DNA from: UBA7985 sp965661545
GTDB lineage: Bacteria; Pseudomonadota; Alphaproteobacteria; UBA7985
Direction: 5' to 3'
DNA length: 64,000 nt
Assembly (NCBI GenBank): GCA_965661545.1
Contig: CBFIEF010000009.1
Coordinates: 1 to 64,000, forward strand
The stretch's first letter is position 1. The number at the start of each line of letters is the position of its first letter. Below are positions 42,868-51,287 of the stretch, piece by piece. The notes beneath the pieces were generated by a model. The model was given only the letters and a program-made list of their open reading frames with translations, ran no database searches and was not told the DNA's origin. Both the position numbers and the translations under genes were made by a program.

Positions 42868-43680
42868 ATGAATATTGCAGCCATTCAAACCTTTCTGGCC
42901 ATCGTTGAAACCGGCTCACTTGTGCGCGCCTCTGAGCGGTTGAACGTCACGCAGTCTACCGTGACAGCGCGGCTGAAGGCGCTGGAAGAAGCGCTTGGGC
43001 AGACATTGATCACGCGATCCAAGTCGGGAGCAACCTGCACCAGTGCTGGCCTGAGGCTGCAGCGATACGCGCAGACCATTTCTGGCATGTGGCGGCAAGC
43101 CCGGTTGGAGGTGTCGTCGCCAACCGGTAGGCGGGTCTTTCGGAACTGCGCGGTGCATACGGATCTGTGGGATGGGTGGGGCGAACGCTTGTTTGCGGAC
43201 TTGGACGAGCACGAAGGCATCAGCGTCTCCCTGTTCTCCGGCGGAGAGCGCGACCTGACCGGCTGGCTCGATAGTGGTTTAGTCGATGTCGCTTTGGGGT
43301 ACGTCCCGATCACGCGCGTTGGGATGGTCAGTGAATCGGTGGGGGAAGATCAGCTGATCTTGGTTTCCACGGACCCCAATGCGCCGCTGCGCTTTGATCC
43401 CGGCTATATTTTTGTTGATTACGGTGAGGACTTCAGTCAGCAGCACATGACCTTCTACGCCGACGCCAACTCCGCCCGCCTCACGTTTAGCGCGCCGTCT
43501 CCTGCGCTGTCGTTTATTTTGGCCAAAGGCGGGACAGCCTACTTACCACAGCGAATGGTGAAGGCTTTGCTGGCGCAAGGGCGGCTCTATCAGCTTGAGA
43601 ATGCGCCAGTTTTCACGCGAGCCGTATTCCTTAACCGCAAAGAAGACGCGGCTATCGATGCCGGCCTTTGGTTGGCCTAA
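42868..43680 (+). CDS. LysR-family regulator, divergent from the ALDH/LLM operon
   Basis: A 270-residue LysR protein. The winged helix is at the N terminus (IQTFLAIVETGSLVRASERL, then TQSTVTARLKALEEALG). The effector domain runs from about residue 90 and is a little short compared with the usual 290-300 residues. Its position divergent from the ALDH gene, with a 115-bp AT-rich gap, makes it the likely activator of the module at 37078-42752. It ends 4 bp from the convergent CAP protein gene. Confidence 0.82.
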   Translation: MNIAAIQTFLAIVETGSLVRASERLNVTQSTVTARLKALEEALGQTLITRSKSGATCTSAGLRLQRYAQTISGMWRQARLEVSSPTGRRVFRNCAVHTDLWDGWGERLFADLDEHEGISVSLFSGGERDLTGWLDSGLVDVALGYVPITRVGMVSESVGEDQLILVSTDPNAPLRFDPGYIFVDYGEDFSQQHMTFYADANSARLTFSAPSPALSFILAKGGTAYLPQRMVKALLAQGRLYQLENAPVFTRAVFLNRKEDAAIDAGLWLA

Positions 43681-43684
43681 GCGC

Positions 43685-44260
43685 TTAGAGACATTTGCCC
43701 GGTCCGGGGGTCGCAAAGACTTGTGCGGCATAGACCCGGCTCCCGTCGCTGGTCTCCGCCACTGCAAGCCCAACATCGGCAAAGGCAGCAACCATGTTCT
43801 TCCGATGCCCTGATGAGTTGGCCCAGCCGGTCATGATCGTATCAGCCAGATCAGCGGTGGTGCCAAACTGTGAAGACCGCGCGATGTTTTCAGCCCACGG
43901 CGAGCCTTGTGTACAGACGACATAGCCCGCGTCTTCAATCCGATCGCCCGCCCGCTGGCCATCAGCGCTGTGGCTCAAATCATTCTTGCGAGCCATTATA
44001 TCGGCGAGGTCTTGCGCGGCGGCGTCCAGTTGGGAATTTCGGCTGAGGGTTGGCATGCCTTGTGTGGTGCGGAAGGTTTGCAGCTCGGTCACAAGCAAAT
44101 CATCGAGTTGGGCCAAGTCCAGCGTGCCAGCACTCGAATTCACGAAGGCCGAACGGCTCGTATCGGTGCTTCGATTGGTCGTACGCTCAGACGCACTGGT
44201 GGTGGAACACGCACTCACCGCCAGCATCAGCGCCGCAGCAATCAATCCTTGAGCCCACAT
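43685..44260 (-). CDS. CAP-domain (SCP-like) lipoprotein
   Basis: A 191-residue secreted protein. Its signal peptide ends with the lipobox LAVSAC (Cys18), so it should be anchored to a membrane as a lipoprotein. The CAP/SCP domain runs from about residue 50: HSADGQRAGDRIEDAGY, PWAENIARS, then GWANSSGHRKNM and VYAAQVFATP. Such domains are found in extracellular proteins of unclear role in bacteria. It is not obviously linked to its metabolic neighbours. Confidence 0.8.
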   Translation of the reverse strand: MWAQGLIAAALMLAVSACSTTSASERTTNRSTDTSRSAFVNSSAGTLDLAQLDDLLVTELQTFRTTQGMPTLSRNSQLDAAAQDLADIMARKNDLSHSADGQRAGDRIEDAGYVVCTQGSPWAENIARSSQFGTTADLADTIMTGWANSSGHRKNMVAAFADVGLAVAETSDGSRVYAAQVFATPGPGKCL

Positions 44261-44360
44261 AGGAAATCCCCCGAAGTTCCGATGGTAGCTTGAACCTTAG
44301 TGGGGGTTTTAAGCAGGAAGCAGGCGGGATTAAGAACACTTCGAGAAAGAAAACTGTCTG

Positions 44361-44388
44361 AAAAGAGGGGCGTGGCCCCGCTCTCTTT
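44361..44388 (-). terminator. Terminator of the epimerase operon
   Basis: GGGGC (44367-44371) and GCCCC (44375-44379) form the core stem with a GTG loop, extended by AAAAGA (44361-44366) against TCTTT (44384-44388). On the minus strand the structure is followed by TCAGACAGTTTTC. It lies just after the epimerase stop codon. Confidence 0.6.
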
Positions 44389-44391
44389 CCT

Positions 44392-45303
44392 TCAGGCAGC
44401 TGGGTCATCGACGTACATGCGCCAATTGTGCTGTTCCTTGAAGCCCAACACTTCCCGAATTTTTCGGTTGGAGTAGAGCGCTTCAAAGCGACCGAGCGCG
44501 TGCCGTACTGGTGTGCCGGGGAAGAAACGCTCGGCCAACCTGGCTGCGGGAATGTTGGCGGAGTTGTCATCGTTCCCGGCGTTAAAGACCTCAAAGCCCA
44601 AGCCGTCTTTCTGAATGCACAAATGCACGATTTGTCCCAGATCGCGGGCGTCGATGTAGCAGAACGCGTTGCGTCGCCGAACAGCAGGATCCGCAAAGTA
44701 ACCGGGAAAGTTCTCCGCGTATTCATGCGGTTCAATCACGTTACCAATCCGCAAAGCGTAGATATCCGCACCTGTCCGTTTGGCAAAGCTACGTGCGGTT
44801 TGCTCATTAACGACCTTGGATAGAGCGTAACTGTCGGTCGGGTTGGTGTCGTAGTCGTTTTCCTCTAGCGGTAGGAAGTCCGGGTTCACCTGTCCGTCTG
44901 CAAAGCAAACCCCGTAGGTGGTTTCTGATGACGCAATGACGATCTTATCGATCCCCAACTTGGTCGCCGCCTCGATGACGTTGTACGTGCCGATCGTGTT
45001 GACGCGAAAGGTCTCGTTGTCCGGCTTCAGTAAGATCCGGGGAACCGCCGCGAAGTGAACGACGGCATCAAACCTCGGAACGCCTGTGCCCGGTTCCAGC
45101 TCGTCAAAGTTGGCGTAGCTGGTCAAGACGTTGAACATTTGCCCGCTGTCGGTGATGTCTGCGATCAGGTTGTCGACGCCGGGGTGGTCCAAGGGCGTCA
45201 GGTCGACATTGACGACGCGATACCCCTGATCCAGCAACCACGGCACAACGTGCCGACCGGCCTTGCCAGAGCCACCGGTAAAGAGAATGCGTTTGCGGGT
45301 CAT
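44392..45303 (-). CDS. NAD-dependent epimerase/dehydratase family protein (module 2)
   Basis: A 303-residue extended short-chain dehydrogenase. The NAD-binding motif is FTGGSGKAGRHV near residue 10 and the catalytic pair is in TDSYALSKVVNEQ near residue 147. The family includes uronate dehydrogenases and sugar-nucleotide epimerases; no specific member is recognised. It overlaps the upstream alpha/beta hydrolase gene by 4 bp and so belongs with it and the LLM gene. Confidence 0.78.
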   Translation of the reverse strand: MTRKRILFTGGSGKAGRHVVPWLLDQGYRVVNVDLTPLDHPGVDNLIADITDSGQMFNVLTSYANFDELEPGTGVPRFDAVVHFAAVPRILLKPDNETFRVNTIGTYNVIEAATKLGIDKIVIASSETTYGVCFADGQVNPDFLPLEENDYDTNPTDSYALSKVVNEQTARSFAKRTGADIYALRIGNVIEPHEYAENFPGYFADPAVRRRNAFCYIDARDLGQIVHLCIQKDGLGFEVFNAGNDDNSANIPAARLAERFFPGTPVRHALGRFEALYSNRKIREVLGFKEQHNWRMYVDDPAA

Positions 45304-46079
45304 GGGGTCAAACCTTTGATGAAGGACAACATATGTTGGGCAACGACGTCACCGCATTCCAACATGATCGAGTGCTTCACCTCCGGCAAGACCACCAGCT
45401 CAGCCCTCGGCATTGCAGCTGCGATCAATTCATTGAGACGCGGCGGACAACCACCATCGTTTTCGCCAGTCAGAACCAGCGATGGCGCGGTTATCTCATA
45501 CAGCCAAGGGGCCATTTCTGTTCCCGCGTAAATGTCAAACACGTTCAGAAAAATCTCAGCGTCCGTCCCAACGACTTGATCCATGCGCGCTTGGACGACT
45601 TCAGGGCTTGTCGCGATGAAAGCGTCGGTAAACCAGCGGTTGGCAAGGGTCGCAAGGATTTCCGGCACACTTTGTGAGCGCATGGCCCTTACCACGCCTT
45701 TGACTTTGGCACTGTCGTCCTCGGTCCGAAACGCCGCCGTCGATAGCAGGCCCAAAGACTGCACGCGACCGGGAAAAGCGCGGGCATAGGCGGGGCCAAT
45801 CATGCCGCCCAGGGAATGACCGGCAAAGTGCGCCGCCTCGAACCCTGTTTTCACTCTCACGGCCTCCAAGTCGGCAACCAACTCATCCAATCCAAACGGC
45901 TGCTCGGGCATGGGGGATTCACCGTGTCCTCGTAAATCATAGGTCACGACGGAGAAATGCGGCGTCAGAACCGGCATTGATTTTCGCCACGTGTTCCGGG
46001 CGGCGCCGATCCCATGGATCAGGAACAAGGGCGGGCCTTCGCCCTCTATGCTGTAGGCGCAATCGATGGCTTGGGTCAT
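45300..46079 (-). CDS. Alpha/beta hydrolase (module 2)
   Basis: A 259-residue alpha/beta hydrolase with oxyanion region LIHGIGAARNTW near residue 21, nucleophile Ser in GHSLGGMIG near residue 93, Asp in TGENDGGCPP near 206 and His in VKHSIMLE near 235. ATG at 46079 is chosen because it lies 8 bp after the LLM stop; a longer frame would overlap that gene heavily. The arrangement matches the LLM/hydrolase pairing in module 1. Confidence 0.8.
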   Translation of the reverse strand: MTQAIDCAYSIEGEGPPLFLIHGIGAARNTWRKSMPVLTPHFSVVTYDLRGHGESPMPEQPFGLDELVADLEAVRVKTGFEAAHFAGHSLGGMIGPAYARAFPGRVQSLGLLSTAAFRTEDDSAKVKGVVRAMRSQSVPEILATLANRWFTDAFIATSPEVVQARMDQVVGTDAEIFLNVFDIYAGTEMAPWLYEITAPSLVLTGENDGGCPPRLNELIAAAMPRAELVVLPEVKHSIMLECGDVVAQHMLSFIKGLTP

Positions 46080-46087
46080 GGAGGAGG

Positions 46088-47137
46088 TTATCCTACGGCT
46101 GAAAGTTTTGACGAGCTGCGGTGCGTGAAGTGCGGCATGACTTCTTCGGCGAAGCATTGAATGGCGTCTAAAGTATCCTGCGGATCCAAGCCAAAGTTCA
46201 TGTTCATGATCACGCGATCAATCCCAAGCTCTTCGTAGGGGCCAAGCTTGTCGATCATTTCCGACGGCGTGCAGATGAGCAAGCTTTTCTCCAGCTCCTC
46301 CGCTGACTGCTTCCGAGGGATCTGACGGATCATCCCGGCATCGACCAAGCCGGGACCAAGGAAGATGTTGTCGAACCGGCAATAGTAGTCGTAAGCCGCG
46401 CGGTTCTTGCGCGCACGCTCCGCCTGCGAAGCTGCAACGTGAGCAACTCGGGACAGGGACAGGGTCAGATGGTCGCCTGCGCCATCCATATCAGCTTTGC
46501 CGCGATTAAAGGCATCGACCTGATCCACCAGCATTTGATGGTTGCCGGACAGCGGCGTTGTCTGGATATGGAACCCGCGTTTGGTGCAGTGATAAATCCC
46601 TTCTGGGTTCATAACCGCCATCATCATCGGCGGGCCGCCGGGGCGGACAGGGCGGGGCATAATCGTCATGGCGTCAAACTGGTAGTACTTTCCGTCCCAG
46701 CTCACCTCTTCTTCGTTCAGCAATGCCTGAAGAACATCGAGGCTTTCATCAAACCGTTCGCGGGTTTCTTCCATGGGGACGCCCATGCGTTCCATCTCGA
46801 ACTTAAACGCGCCGCGCCCAACGCCAAGGAACAGACGGCCGTCACAGAAGATATCGGAAACCACCACTTCGCCCGCATAGGTCCGCATGTCGTGCAGCGG
46901 CAGGACGACCACGCAGGTGAGAATTTTGACCTGCTGAGTATGGGCGGCGAGTTTTACGGCAAAAGTCAGCGGCGCTGGCATCATCAAACAGTTCACCAAA
47001 TGATGCTCGGTAATTGACACGGCGTCGAAGCCTAGTCGATCCGCCAGCACAGCCTGATCGATCATGTCCTGATAAACCCGATCGCCTCCATAGGCCTTGT
47101 CGGGGTAATCTGAGGACAACTGAACGCTGAATTCCAT
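46088..47137 (-). CDS. LLM-class flavin-dependent oxidoreductase (module 2)
   Basis: A 349-residue luciferase-like monooxygenase. Barrel features are VSITEHHLVNCLMMP near residue 38, VLPLHDMRTYAGEVVVSD near residue 77 and CDGRLFLGVGRGAFKFEMER near residue 97. It starts at ATG 47137, 9 nt after GGAGGAG. It is first in a three-gene operon with an alpha/beta hydrolase and an epimerase-like dehydrogenase. No flavin reductase is adjacent. Substrate unknown. Confidence 0.82.
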   Translation of the reverse strand: MEFSVQLSSDYPDKAYGGDRVYQDMIDQAVLADRLGFDAVSITEHHLVNCLMMPAPLTFAVKLAAHTQQVKILTCVVVLPLHDMRTYAGEVVVSDIFCDGRLFLGVGRGAFKFEMERMGVPMEETRERFDESLDVLQALLNEEEVSWDGKYYQFDAMTIMPRPVRPGGPPMMMAVMNPEGIYHCTKRGFHIQTTPLSGNHQMLVDQVDAFNRGKADMDGAGDHLTLSLSRVAHVAASQAERARKNRAAYDYYCRFDNIFLGPGLVDAGMIRQIPRKQSAEELEKSLLICTPSEMIDKLGPYEELGIDRVIMNMNFGLDPQDTLDAIQCFAEEVMPHFTHRSSSKLSAVG

Positions 47138-48236
47138 ATGCTTGAACTCCTCCACCGAATGCAGCACGAATTTGCGTCATGTGGGCGGACAGGAAAAGCC
47201 TGTCAGCGTCATGATTTGGCGATGCGCGCAGACAAATTGCCTCAGGCATTGGTGGGGAGTGAAGGCCGGTGTCGCTGCGCGGAGTCTCTCAAGAGATCCC
47301 TGTTTCTCTCTTAAGTTAACCCGCCCCTGCCTTCAATTGAGGGGACGCGACGAGCACCTTTAAGGCCGATTGCACATTTTATATGCCGGAAGATGGTGTC
47401 AAAGGGGCCGTCCAGCGCCTCAAAAAAATGGTCATCAACACAAGTATAACGAGGGCATAAGAGGGCCGTGATTCAATCGGCTTTGAGCCGTCGCTGGGGA
47501 AGACAACCAATAGGGATCGCTGGCGAGCGAAGCTTAGCTTGTTTGGCACCCCTGCCAAAGGCCGTGATTGGCATTCGTGAAAAGTTGTATTTTCAGATGA
47601 AACCGTTTTTTTACGTCATCACTGCCGATGCAAGTGTCCGCCACGGTTTGGATTTTAGCGTGACGGTTCAGGGCAAACTCGGCATGTGGGATCCATGCTG
47701 AACCATCCGGTTATCAGCCCGAAAGCAGTGGACAATTTTGCAAGCTAAGCCAAGTGGAGCGGACAGTGTGCCGCCTAGGGCTTTCCAGCCGTCCCAAGGA
47801 ACCCAGCAAATCCCGCCATGATCAGTTGCTCCCGATGCCATAGACCCTGAGCTGGCGAACGCTCTTCTCTGAAAACAACCCATCGCCATTCGGTCCTTGA
47901 ATTAGATGCTGGAGCAGTCTTCTAGACCAGCGTGCGAAGGCCTGCTGAGCTCAGATTTTCATTGAGTGGCGGTTGAGTGAATGGGCCCCCAGGACACGGT
48001 TTCCGCTCGTGAGAATTTGAGGTACAGCCCGTATAATTTGGTCGGTTATATCCAAGTCATTTCCAACGATGGTTTTCCGGGGTGTTCGAATTTGAGCAAC
48101 AGGCTGTGCCAGATTCAGCACTGGACCAAGAAGCCGCCACTTGAATAGCTTTTCCCTCAGAACGTTTCACCAGCGTTCGGGATCGGCCCTACCGGTCCTA
48201 AAAATGAGTCAAAAAAAACATGAGGAATCCTGGACC
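47138..48236. other. 1.1 kb without a recognisable gene upstream of urtA
   Basis: No frame here shows a domain, good ribosome site and codon bias together; short frames such as 47468-47701 (+) and 47668-47889 (-) look random. The stretch is less GC-rich than its surroundings. It contains the palindrome at 47542-47559 and a TATAAT at 48032-48037 without a convincing -35 partner. It may hold the urtA promoter, a decayed gene, or a small RNA. Confidence 0.6.
47542..47559. promoter_or_regulatory. Palindrome TTTGGCA-N4-TGCCAAA
   Basis: Perfect 7-bp arms (47542-47548 and 47553-47559) around CCCC, about 680 bp before urtA. It could be a protein-binding site or short hairpin. It does not match the spacing of a sigma-54 promoter. 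Confidence 0.4.
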
Positions 48237-49520
48237 ATGAACAAGTTCCTGATTGCAGCAGGGGCCTTCGCGGGCGTGCTTGCTGCGAACGCTGCAGTAG
48301 CTGACGACGACACAATCAAAGTCGGCGTCCTTCACTCTCTTTCGGGTACAATGGCGATCTCCGAGACGACGCTGAAAGACACAGTCTTGATGATGATCGA
48401 AGAGCAGAACAAAGCTGGTGGGTTGCTGGGCAAGCAGCTTGAAGCAGTTGTCGTTGATCCAGCGTCCGATTGGCCGCTTTTCGCTGAGAAAGCGCGCGAG
48501 CTGATCGAGATTGAAGGCGTAGACGTGATGTTCGGTTGTTGGACATCCGTTTCCCGTAAGTCCGTATTGCCGGTCATCGAAGAATTAGCCTCCGTTCCGC
48601 TGTTCTACCCTGTGCAGTACGAAGGCGAGGAGTCATCCAAGTTTGTCTTCTACACGGGCGCTGCACCAAACCAGCAGGCGATCCCTGCGGTCGATTACTA
48701 CCTCGAAGAGCTGGGCGTTGAGTCCTTTGCTTTGCTCGGTACCGATTACGTTTACCCACGGACGACGAACACCATTCTTGAGCAGTACCTGCTTGACGCG
48801 GGCATCGCCTCTGAAGACATCTTCGTGAACTACACCCCATTCGGTCACTCCGATTGGCAGACCATCGTTTCCACGGTTAAGGACTTGGCTGCATCGGGTA
48901 AGAAGGTTGGCGTGATTTCCACGATTAACGGTGACGCTAACGTACCGTTCTACAAAGAACTCGCGAACCAAGGGATCTCTGCTGAAGACATTCCGGTTGT
49001 GGCCTTCTCCGTTGGTGAAGAAGAGCTTTCCGGTCTGGATACAGGCCCACTGGTCGGTCACCTTGCCGCTTGGAACTACTTCCAGTCCGCCGAAGCTGAC
49101 GTTAACGACGAGTTCGTTGAAACGTGGCAGAGCTTCATTGGCAACGATGAGCGCGTGACCAACGATCCAATGGAAGCAACCTACATCGGCTTCAAGCTGT
49201 GGGCACAAGCCGTTGAAGCTGCTGGCTCAGAGGCTTACGCTGATTGGCGTCCAGAGATCTACGGCATGTCCGTACCGAACCTGACGGGCGGCGAAGCAAC
49301 CATGTTGGCAAACCACCACCTGACCAAGCCAGTTCTGATTGGTGAAATCCAGGACGATGGCCAGTTCGACATTGTATCGCAGACCACCGAAGTACCGGGT
49401 GATGCTTGGACAGATTTCCTTGCTGCTTCGGCGACACGCATGTCCGATTGGGCTGACTCCGAAGTCGATTGCGGTAACTATGATACCGAAACCGGCGAGT
49501 GTTTTGGTCAGAACTACTAA
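48237..49520 (+). CDS. urtA: Urea ABC transporter substrate-binding protein
   Basis: A 427-residue periplasmic binding protein of the UrtA family. The signal peptide is MNKFLIAAGAFAGVLAANAAVA, with the mature protein starting DDDTIKVGVLHSLSGTMAIS. Family stretches are EEQNKAGGLLGKQLEAVVVD, FGCWTSVSRKSVLPVIEE, LFYPVQYEGEESS and LLGTDYVYPRTTN. ATG at 48237 is chosen because the signal peptide begins there and GAGGAA lies upstream. A stable hairpin follows the stop, then urtBCDE, as expected when the binding protein is made in excess. Confidence 0.88.
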   Translation: MNKFLIAAGAFAGVLAANAAVADDDTIKVGVLHSLSGTMAISETTLKDTVLMMIEEQNKAGGLLGKQLEAVVVDPASDWPLFAEKARELIEIEGVDVMFGCWTSVSRKSVLPVIEELASVPLFYPVQYEGEESSKFVFYTGAAPNQQAIPAVDYYLEELGVESFALLGTDYVYPRTTNTILEQYLLDAGIASEDIFVNYTPFGHSDWQTIVSTVKDLAASGKKVGVISTINGDANVPFYKELANQGISAEDIPVVAFSVGEEELSGLDTGPLVGHLAAWNYFQSAEADVNDEFVETWQSFIGNDERVTNDPMEATYIGFKLWAQAVEAAGSEAYADWRPEIYGMSVPNLTGGEATMLANHHLTKPVLIGEIQDDGQFDIVSQTTEVPGDAWTDFLAASATRMSDWADSEVDCGNYDTETGECFGQNY

Positions 49521-49538
49521 TCAGTCCTGACTAAGCTT

Positions 49539-49576
49539 GGGAAGGTCGGTTCTGCCTCCTCGCAGACGACCTTCCC
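49539..49576 (+). terminator. Partial terminator between urtA and urtB
   Basis: GGGAAGGTCG (49539-49548) pairs with CGACCTTCCC (49567-49576) over 10 bp, continued by TCTGC/GCAGA inside. A weak pyrimidine tail with TTTT follows. It lies 19 bp after the urtA stop and probably lets only part of the transcripts continue into urtB. Confidence 0.7.
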
Positions 49577-49673
49577 TCTGCCTTTTCCCCGTTCGCGCTG
49601 AACCCAATCCTTGGCCCCACAACCGATGGGTCAGCAGTCTTGTAGTCCTGTCTCCCCAGCAAAGGCTGACGCC

Positions 49674-51287
49674 ATGCTCCGTGTGCTTGCCCTGTTCATT
49701 GCGCTGATGTTGATAAGTCCCGGATGGGCCGCCGCGCAGTCACTGAGTGAAATACTCTCCAACCGTTCGGACGATCTCGCTGCCGGAAAAACGGCCACTA
49801 TCAAAGAAATCGCCGCCGACGTCGCTGCCACCCGCGACCCACAGACCCGAGATGTGCTCGAGAGCTGGATCGATGGACGCTTGCATTACCGCCGCACTGA
49901 CAACCTGATCGTCTTCGCTGACAAGACCGACGCAGGATACGACCTCAGCGACCCCATCACCGGGGATGCGCTTGGTTCAGCGGGTAAGAAAGACACCAAG
50001 AAAGTAAAGAATTCCACGCCCATCAAGGCGATCCTCCGCCCGGGACTGGCGGCACTGGATCTGGCGAGCGTTGACCCCGCCAAACGGCTTTCGGCCGCTG
50101 AGCAAATCTCGAAAAAGCCAACCGAGCAATCCCGCGCTTTGCTACAGCAGGCGCTCGAGACAGAAACCATTCCAAACGTCCGATCGGCGCTAGAGACTGC
50201 TGCGCTGATTGCGACCTTCGCCGTCGCCAACGACACCGAGAAATTAGCGGCTCTGGACACGATGGGCGACCGCCTTGAACCTTCTGTTCGCGGAGCCGTG
50301 CAGCGGATTGCCAATAACAAGAAAGAAGCGCCGGACGTGCGAGAGGCGGCACAGGCGCGCCTTGCGAGCATCGAAACACGCGTGGCGTTGAGCAACTTTG
50401 GTAATAATATCCTGTTTGGCCTGTCTCAGGCCTCGGTTCTGCTGCTGAGCGCCATTGGACTCGCCATTACCTTTGGGGTGATGCGAGTGATCAACATGGC
50501 GCACGGTGAGTTCGTGATGATTGGCGCCTACACGACCTTTGTGGTGCAGACGTCGCTGCCTGTGCCGCCGGGCGTGGGCTTGCTGATATCCATTCCTATG
50601 GCCTTCGCGGTTGCCTTTGTCGCTGGGGTCATCCTCGAGCGGCTGGTTATCCGCTTCCTCTATGGCAGGCCGCTGGAAACGCTGCTGGCGACCTTTGGTG
50701 TATCGCTGGTTTTGCAGCAGTCTTTCCGCCTGATTTTCACGCCGCAGAACCGGCCCATCGTGACGCCAGACTGGTTGGCGGGAAATCTCTCGCTGAACCC
50801 TATTTTGGGCATCACAACACCGCGTTTGTTTGTCTTTGGGATCGCGCTGGCGGTCTTCTTTGGCCTTTTGCTGTTTCTGCAGCGCTCCCGGTTTGGTCTG
50901 GAAATGCGGGCTGTTACGCAGAACCGCGCGATTGCCAAAACAATGGGTATTAATTCCAGCCGCGTGGATTACCTCACATTTGGCCTCGGGTCCGGTATCG
51001 CAGGCTTAGCCGGCGCGGTGCTCAGCCAGGTGCTGAAAACCAACCCGGACATGGGAACCGACCTCATCATCCCAAGCTTTATGGTGATCGTCGTGGGTGG
51101 CGTAGGCAGCCTTTGGGGCGCATTGGTTGGCGCGGGGCTGGTCGGTATGGCGACCAAGTTGGTGGAACCGCTGTTCCCGAACAATACCTTGCTGGCAACG
51201 GCCATTATCCTTGTTGCCGTCATTGGCTTCATTCAATTCCGTCCGCGCGGTCTTTTTGCGCAAAAGGGAAGGTCGGCTGAGCTATGA
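49674..51287 (+). CDS. urtB: Urea ABC transporter permease UrtB
   Basis: A 537-residue LivH-type permease. It starts with a signal-like segment (MLRVLALFIALMLISPGWA) followed by about 200 residues of soluble, presumably periplasmic sequence, an extension typical of proteobacterial UrtB. The membrane part begins near residue 240 and carries VINMAHGEFVMIGAY and the C-terminal VVGGVGSLWGALVGAGLVG motifs of branched-chain/urea permeases. ATG at 49674 gives the signal segment at the N terminus. It overlaps urtC by 4 bp. Confidence 0.87.
   Translation: MLRVLALFIALMLISPGWAAAQSLSEILSNRSDDLAAGKTATIKEIAADVAATRDPQTRDVLESWIDGRLHYRRTDNLIVFADKTDAGYDLSDPITGDALGSAGKKDTKKVKNSTPIKAILRPGLAALDLASVDPAKRLSAAEQISKKPTEQSRALLQQALETETIPNVRSALETAALIATFAVANDTEKLAALDTMGDRLEPSVRGAVQRIANNKKEAPDVREAAQARLASIETRVALSNFGNNILFGLSQASVLLLSAIGLAITFGVMRVINMAHGEFVMIGAYTTFVVQTSLPVPPGVGLLISIPMAFAVAFVAGVILERLVIRFLYGRPLETLLATFGVSLVLQQSFRLIFTPQNRPIVTPDWLAGNLSLNPILGITTPRLFVFGIALAVFFGLLLFLQRSRFGLEMRAVTQNRAIAKTMGINSSRVDYLTFGLGSGIAGLAGAVLSQVLKTNPDMGTDLIIPSFMVIVVGGVGSLWGALVGAGLVGMATKLVEPLFPNNTLLATAIILVAVIGFIQFRPRGLFAQKGRSAEL

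Noticed and set aside
47530..47575. Sigma-54 promoter near TTTGGCACCCCTGCC
   Set aside because: The GG and GC elements are 9 bases apart rather than the required spacing; the sequence is better read as a palindrome.
47468..47701. 77-codon gene in the gap before urtA
   Set aside because: No ribosome site, no recognisable domain and no link to neighbours.
48000..48236. Riboswitch (guanidine or glycine type) before urtA
   Set aside because: No conserved core of either class could be recognised by eye.
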